DNA of 64,000 nucleotides. Origin: Paragorgia papillata (taxonomy: Eukaryota; Cnidaria; Anthozoa; Scleralcyonacea; Coralliidae). Position 1 is the stretch's first letter. Each line of letters starts with the position of its first letter. The translations under genes were made by a program, and so were the position numbers. Shown in pieces: positions 61,501 through 64,000 of this stretch. The notes under the pieces were generated by a model that worked only from the letters and a program-made list of their open reading frames with translations, was not told the DNA's origin and did not search any database. Where the stretch lies: the NCBI GenBank assembly GCA_035771165.1, contig JAWNZC010000338.1, positions 124,001 to 188,000 on the forward strand, in the 5' to 3' direction.

Positions 61501-62928
61501 GCAAGGAACTGTATTAGGACCGATACTTTTCCTTGTGATGATTAATGACCTGTTGTCATATTGGACAGACCGATGGAAATATGTTGATGATAGTACAGTT
61601 ACCGAAAGCATTCCTAGCAATTGTGACAGTAACCTACAAAGTCTTGTCAATGAGATCAACGACTGGACTACTCAAAATAAAATGAAACTTAATGTTACTA
61701 AATGTAAAGAATTAATCGTCGATTTTTCAAAAGAAAAACGGTCGTTTTTGCCATTGAACATTGCAGGAGTTTTGGTCGAAAAAGTCAAATCTGCTCGATT
61801 ACTTGGACTTATTATCCAAGACGATCTGAGATGGAATGAACATGTTAATAGCATCGTGAAGAAAGCAGGAAAAAGGCTTTACATGTTGAGATTACTAAAA
61901 CGATCAAATGCTGAAATAGATACGTTAATAATAGTATATACTACGATAATTAGACCTGTGCTTGAATACGCTTCCCAGGTATGGCATTATAATATTCCAA
62001 ACTATTTGAGCGACGAGATTGAAGTCCTGCAAAAACGTGCATTGAGAATTATTTTACCTTCCTTAAGTTATAGAGAAGCTTTGGGCTGTACAAAGATTTT
62101 AACTTTAAAGGAACGCCGTGAAAACTTATCTGATAATTTTTTTTAAGAACAATCACAATAACCTAAAGTTTCAAGAATGTTTACCTGATAGAATTTTAAC
62201 TAACTATGAACTAAGACTTAGCGGATTTTACAACCATTATTTATGTAAGACTGAACGTTTTAAGAACTCGTTTTTCCCTCAAAGTGTTTTAAGAAGTAAT
62301 TGTAAATAATATGTATAAATTAGAATTCTTCATAAATATGTAAATTGTTTAACTACTACTGATGTAATTTAACCTTTATAGGTTACAATATCGGTTTTTT
62401 AATAAATCTAAATCTAAATCTATCTATCTATCTTCTAAGTTACTAGTATAGCTGATTTAGCCTCCTTACTGACTGTGTTTTTGTCACTAACACTTGGTTA
62501 CATTTTGTATTAGTATCGCTTAATTATGCACAGAAAAGGTGCGCGATGCAAAACTGAGCAATCATCTTAACTACAATCATTCACTGCATTGTTGAAATAA
62601 AGCTAACACAGTTTGATGTAATGTGGTTAATGTTTCCAAAAGCTATAATTTTACATGTTACATGCATGTACGGTGTCAAATTTGTTATACGGCGTCAAAT
62701 ATTCTATCCTCTCACCCTCCCTCTCGTTTTATTTGCCTTTGATATTTCTAGTGTGAGAACACCTAAGTATGATTAAAAGCTCATATATATCTTTCAGCAT
62801 CTACAGAAGCAGACCTCGCCCAGACCAAGAAAGAACGCGATGACATTCGTAAAGAAAAAGATGAGATTATTGCTGAACTTCAATTTAAGATTGATACCAT
62901 GGAGTCTGCGTATGAAACCTTGCTTCAT
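43473..62928 (+). CDS. Dynein regulatory complex subunit 12 (CCDC153), 5' five exons
   Basis: DRC12 is a small coiled-coil subunit of the nexin-dynein regulatory complex on axonemal doublets, which controls ciliary beating. Exons are 43473-43521, 49798-49875, 50466-50585, 51956-52048 and 62798-62928, all GT-AG, giving 157 residues. The protein begins MPPKKAVKGKKKKKKTG, a lysine-rich start like that of mammalian CCDC153. It then forms coiled coil almost throughout (EEIECLKVEL, MKEKMLEAKGEVEQEQQDK, GLKIHILEQNVTTLRAQL, KKERDDIRKEKDEIIAEL). The segment KIDTMESAYETLLH ends exon 5 and closely resembles the family's DMExxYExxLH motif. Vertebrate proteins are about 210 residues, so roughly 50 remain beyond the window. 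Family assignment rests on these end motifs and length, because coiled coils alone are uninformative. Confidence 0.8.
45620..45840. repeat. Tandem units of about 130 bp
   Basis: The block GAGGACCCCCC.CATGACTGTGCAACAG, then AGCACAAATACAGACCCCCAAC and CTGTACG, occurs twice (about 45627 and 45755). Related CAACTGTACGACAGCA words continue after the hAT insertion, so both belong to one array. Confidence 0.75.
45844..46872. mobile_element. hAT-like element (outer), with a second element inside
   Basis: The ends are CAGGGGAGGATTAAGGG and the complement of TTAATCCGCCACTG. The flanking 8-mers GTACGGAC and ATATGGAC match at six positions, as expected for an aged duplication. C runs occur near both ends. 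The nested element 45988-46681 makes up two thirds of its length. Confidence 0.75.
45988..46681. mobile_element. hAT-like element (inner)
   Basis: The perfect 8-bp duplication TGTCACAT lies at 45980-45987 and 46682-46689. The ends are CAGGGGCGGCGCGG and the near complement CGCGTCGCCCCTG. It is 694 bp with no transposase. It is younger than the element it sits in. Confidence 0.88.
46881..47765. repeat. Minisatellite of about 88-bp units
   Basis: From about 47282 five units share CAACAATATGATAGCAAAGTAGC, ACACATGCAACCACCTAGCA, ACTGTACGATAGCAAGGTAC and CACAAATGCAGTCCCC in order. Shorter related units precede them from about 46920. It is CA/GC-skewed and stop-poor on the minus strand, which explains several long false frames. 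Confidence 0.85.
48690..48850. repeat. Palindromic MITE (AACTACTTAATAACC)
   Basis: The arms AACTACTTAATAACCTCG and its near complement end the element. Inner arms are GGTAAAATATTAAACC/GGTTTAATGTTTTACC, and words with CTCGGTC repeat inside. Confidence 0.7.
49454..49606. mobile_element. Fold-back MITE (AAGCCGGTTTTCCACTAGG)
   Basis: Perfect outer arms AAGCCGGTTTTCCACTAGGC and inner arms CGAAGCGACTTT and complement, with a loop of about 70 bases. It sits inside an older repeat: the flanks GACGCGGTGTACACAAGTCGC and GACGCGACCTGAGCCATTG are themselves partly inverted. Confidence 0.85.
49798..49875 (+). CDS. DRC12 exon 2
   Basis: It encodes EQTELTVEDKYKRTMEEIEC and LKVEL after a split glycine, heptad-like. 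The acceptor is TTCTGCTTTAG and the donor G|GTACTA. Phase 1 on both sides. Confidence 0.8.
49939..50313. mobile_element. MITE in DRC12 intron 2
   Basis: The ends AAGCCT.CTTCTCACTTGTCG and complement are inverted. Internally CGTAAGAATCGGGGA and CCCCGAT.GTCTGGGA words recur several times. It fills most of the intron between exons 2 and 3. Confidence 0.75.
50466..50585 (+). CDS. DRC12 exon 3
   Basis: It encodes TRTEHTRRSRDMSARMKEK and MLEAKGEVEQEQQDKMDISS, strongly charged and helical. The acceptor is ATTTTGTAG and the donor G|GTAAGA. Confidence 0.82.
51431..51535. mobile_element. Fold-back MITE (AACAATTATTCGCCG)
   Basis: The arms AACAATTATTCGCCGAAGGC and its complement surround AACCTCGACTTCGTCTCGGTT. 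Same family as 21021-21125 by its ACTAAAACAATTA edge. Confidence 0.8.
51803..51876 (+). ncRNA. tRNA-derived SINE head
   Basis: TGGCTCAATGGTTAGTGCG fits a polymerase III A box, and GGTTGCAGGTTTTAGCCCC fits a diverged B box about 35 bases on. No cloverleaf can be completed, so it is a SINE rather than a tRNA gene. Confidence 0.6.
51956..52048 (+). CDS. DRC12 exon 4
   Basis: It encodes LTRQYKMMQSELGLKIHIL and EQNVTTLRAQL, a leucine-zipper-like coiled coil. The acceptor is CTGTTTAG and the donor G|GTAGGT. Confidence 0.85.
52059..52281. mobile_element. MITE directly after DRC12 exon 4
   Basis: The ends CCCTTACGAAAAGTCTATA and the near complement TATAGACAGACTTTTTTTGTAAGGG define it. The centre is TATA-rich with repeated CTATAGG words. 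Its left end is 11 bases after the exon. Confidence 0.7.
52490..52670. repeat. Hairpin with hammerhead-like motif
   Basis: The arms AAGTTTTGTGGAAACACCAC and TTTCTTTGCTAAGCTTTCGG pair with their complements 100 bases on. The loop side read on the minus strand contains CTGATGAAGGCCTG, then CAGGCCGAAAGC. A half copy is at 63600-63705. Confidence 0.8.
53100..53556. mobile_element. TA-flanked MITE rich in AACAACTTGTTC
   Basis: TA flanks the perfect 12-base ends CACGCGTAAAAA and complement. The inside is built of overlapping GTTGTTCA, ACAACTTGTT and TGTTGTAACA words, some in hairpins (GTTGTTACAGCATTGTT at the left). TA duplication suggests a Tc1/mariner-type origin. Confidence 0.82.
53628..53902 (+). 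pseudogene. LINE B ORF1, 5' part
   Basis: It encodes MGDSSVDLSSLSNVEKV ... GVWNSPGGEKKVYSDGTTSV. The W.SPGG..K.Y.DG pattern is typical of ORF1 proteins of several invertebrate LINEs. It is cut off by LINE A. Its continuation is HFGGDEAEGIKRSF from 56736. Confidence 0.75.
53903..56728 (+). mobile_element. LINE A, 5'-truncated, inserted in ORF1 of LINE B
   Basis: It starts inside the endonuclease domain (GGVCIYLRSSINYR ... YRPPNTTSDF) and ends with a (CTAT)n tail at 56707-56727. The reverse transcriptase shows VFIDLKKAFDTVNH, GVPQGSILGPLFF and LFADDTN. Two frameshifts (about 55320 and 56096) break it. The C-terminus has the WNSLPTEIR motif of Jockey/CR1-type elements. 5' truncation is usual for target-primed insertion. 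Confidence 0.85.
53904..56546 (+). pseudogene. LINE A ORF2 (endonuclease-reverse transcriptase), frameshifted
   Basis: Three frames are needed: to about 55320, 55320-56096 and 56096-56546. Endonuclease motifs include ILGDLNCDLL and ISDHSMIY. The catalytic FADD box is intact at about 55708-55720. The order endonuclease, reverse transcriptase, C-terminal domain is complete except for the N-terminal part of the endonuclease. Confidence 0.85.
56736..57719 (+). pseudogene. LINE B ORF1, 3' part
   Basis: It continues from 53902 with HFGGDEAEGIKRSF, a cysteine-bearing CPCNCKQLG segment and a long hydrophilic helix-prone stretch. It then shows an internal duplication (LNTQVKVYRAKHNE / LNAQVKAYRAKQNE). 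A stop at 57462-57464 is followed in another frame by basic protein-like sequence to 57719, suggesting one frameshift. Confidence 0.6.
57723..62309 (+). pseudogene. LINE B ORF2 (endonuclease-reverse transcriptase), split by an insertion
   Basis: The 5' part ends at 58155 (FFLSNVRSLLPKLEDLE ... ITETWLTDQ). It resumes at 59802 with IDGYSLVRRDR and GGGICAFIK. The endonuclease shows LLVGDFNRCP and GLSDHNSVL. The reverse transcriptase shows FLDFSKAFDLIDH-type (LLDFSKAFDL), GVPQGTVLGPILF and the box YVDDST. A TAA at 60629 and a shift at about 62135 break the frame; the ORF end is near 62309. Confidence 0.85.
58156..59792. mobile_element. 1.6-kb element with 9-bp target duplication inside LINE B
   Basis: The perfect duplication CTTTAGAAA lies at 58147-58155 and 59793-59801. 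Terminal repeats of about 83 bases (CAACCTCGTACCCAGGGTCT ...) differ at one position. They are GC-rich, while the inside is AT-rich and non-coding apart from short frames. The 9-bp duplication points to a Mutator-like, non-autonomous element. Joining the flanks restores the LINE reading frame minus the duplication. Confidence 0.9.
62441..62797. other. 3' end of DRC12 intron 4
   Basis: Sequence between the LINE B tail and exon 5. Nothing recognisable apart from a C/T-rich stretch at about 62700-62735. Confidence 0.5.
62798..62928 (+). CDS. DRC12 exon 5
   Basis: It encodes STEADLAQTKKERDDIRKE, EIIAELQFKIDTM and ESAYETLLH. The acceptor is ATCTTTCAG and the donor CAT|GTTAGT, phase 0. This is the most diagnostic exon for the family. 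Confidence 0.88.
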
Positions 62929-63299
62929 GTTAGTATCTTATTCCATCAAATCATATATCATCTAAAAACATTTTTATGCACTGTTATTTTTAACATGTGC
63001 ACATCTTGGCACTGACGTTGCCGTTACTCATATGCGTAGGTTATTTTGAGGCAACGAGGTGTAATTTATTGCCGGCGTATATTCCACATAGGCGAGGTTT
63101 TCCAGATAGTGAATCAAGATGTGAAACGTATGCAGTGGGATTTCCAGTGGGATACTGAATGTACCGCCACCCACCTACCCAAAAAAACAAACAGAAATCA
63201 ATAAACAAGGGAAACTGAGCCATGTGGAGTATTAAATCAATCAATAAAATCACGTAAGAATACAATGGCGTATCACGTTAATTTTATTAATTAGAAAAC

Positions 63300-63597
63300 A
63301 AAATCAAGAATGTTCTCCGAATAGGGCACACCACTGTTTAATGGCTGTCCTTCCTGAGAAATAGTGCGATGTTTTGCAATCTCAATAGACTCCCTTGTTC
63401 GTCGCGTGAAGTATTGCTTGTCGCTGGCTAAGAGTGACGACTCTTCCACTTAACACGATGGTCATACTTCCAAGCGTGTTTGGCAACAGCAAATTTATCC
63501 TGTTGGGTTTTAATGCAACATGTCTTGTGCTTCTTCAGGCGAGTTGAGAGATTCCTTCCCGTTTCCCCGATGTAAACCAAGCCACACTCACGTGAGC
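63300..63597 (-). pseudogene. Penelope-like element, GIY-YIG endonuclease fragment
   Basis: On the minus strand, ECGLVYIGETGRNLSTRLKK and HKTCCIKTQQDKFAVAKHA give the GIY-YIG-type start (LVYIG) and the conserved arginine (ETGRNL ... RL) of Penelope-like endonucleases. After HRVKW a frameshift leads to SLLASDKQYFTRRTRESIEI, another conserved block. Reverse transcriptase is absent, so only the 3' end of the ORF remains. Confidence 0.85.
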
Positions 63598-63599
63598 CA

Positions 63600-63705
63600 A
63601 CAACTTGTTGTCATTGCATGCTCTGATGAAGGCCTGAGTCAACAGGCCGAAAGCTTAGGAAAGAAATATTTTACGTGGTGTTTCCACAAAACTTACTTAT
63701 ATTGA
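63600..63705 (+). repeat. Half copy of the 52490-52670 hairpin, hammerhead-like
   Basis: CTCTGATGAAGGCCTGAGTC, then AACAGGCCGAAAGCTTAG, matches the loop and one arm of 52490-52670, followed by TTTTACGTGGTGTTTCCACA. It adjoins the Penelope-like fragment but on the opposite strand. Confidence 0.75.
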
Positions 63706-64000
63706 TTTTCAAATTGTTCTTCCTAATTTGTTTAAATCAGGAGTACCTACGATCTGCCAAATGATTATGTCTTTCGAGCTATCCTTTGTCAATGTTTGAA
63801 TTAATGAATTAATTAATCATGGTGAGTTCAAAATGCCCATTGTCTTGTTGTCATTACAAGTCGGGTAGTTGTTGAATTGTGGAGGTCTACAACTTCAGCC
63901 AATTTGGTCAATATGTAATCTATTACATGCAAGATAAAGGTTCGTCTCTCAACTCTCGAACATTTGACCAAAGACAATTTTGAAGGTATCAAACAAAATC

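Larger units (their letters stand above)
53620..62440 (+). mobile_element. Non-LTR retrotransposon LINE B, interrupted twice
   Basis: Its parts are 53620-53902, 56729-58155 and 59802-62440, separated by LINE A and by a 9-bp-duplication element. ORF1 starts at 53628, ORF2 has an apurinic-type endonuclease followed by reverse transcriptase, and the 3' end is an (AAATCT)n/(CTAT)n tail. The order of events is clear: LINE B first, then the two insertions. Frame breaks (a TAA at 60629 and a shift in a T run at 62135) make it inactive. Clade is uncertain; the structure fits the Jockey/CR1/L2 group. It expands DRC12 intron 4 to 10.7 kb. Confidence 0.85.
62929..64000. other. DRC12 intron 5 (start), to window end
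   Basis: The next DRC12 exon is not found before the window ends. The interval carries a Penelope-like fragment (63300-63597), an adjacent hammerhead-like half hairpin (63600-63705) and otherwise unassigned AT-rich sequence. Confidence 0.6.

Overview
This is a window of animal nuclear DNA. It is AT-rich, its genes are split by GT-AG introns, it holds several nested transposons, and there are no operons. The gene content (a three-immunoglobulin TIR receptor, a mitochondrial flavoprotein subunit and a ciliary protein) together with the repeat families suggests a cnidarian, most likely an anthozoan such as a stony coral or anemone. That placement is inferred; no species-diagnostic sequence was available to me.

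Three host genes can be assembled at base level. (1) At 1369-22509 (+), six exons in consistent phase encode a 636-residue receptor: signal peptide, immunoglobulin-like ectodomain, one membrane helix and a TIR domain, in the order of the IL-1 receptor family. (2) At 27442-43053 (-), eight exons encode a 256-residue electron transfer flavoprotein beta subunit (ETFB); the last exon lacks one base of a C run, so the frame is broken as written. (3) At 43473-62928 (+), five exons give the first 157 residues of DRC12/CCDC153, a subunit of the nexin-dynein regulatory complex of motile cilia; the 3' end lies outside the window. ETFB and DRC12 are head to head with 419 bp between start codons, and a second, damaged copy of ETFB exon 1 sits inside that shared promoter.

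The rest is mostly introns filled with mobile elements. ETFB intron 4 carries a two-gene DNA transposon (about 30785-35423, 74-bp perfect terminal inverted repeats). One gene encodes a THAP/DDE_Tnp_4 transposase and the other, convergent, a SAP-SWIM-YqaJ nuclease, an arrangement like that of ISL2EU elements. A small hAT-like insertion destroyed the splice donor of the nuclease gene. DRC12 intron 4 holds a LINE that was hit twice: by a second LINE inside ORF1 and by a 1.6-kb element with a 9-bp target duplication inside ORF2. TTAA-flanked fold-back elements recur seven times, three of them within 40 bp of receptor exons. TA-flanked, 8-bp (hAT-like) and 9-bp (Mutator-like) elements are also resolved with target duplications. 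A Penelope-like GIY-YIG nuclease fragment, hammerhead-like motifs, a 5S-rRNA-derived SINE and a tRNA-like SINE head are present.

The three host genes belong to different processes (innate immune signalling, mitochondrial electron transfer, ciliary motility); nothing suggests they work together beyond the shared ETFB/DRC12 promoter.
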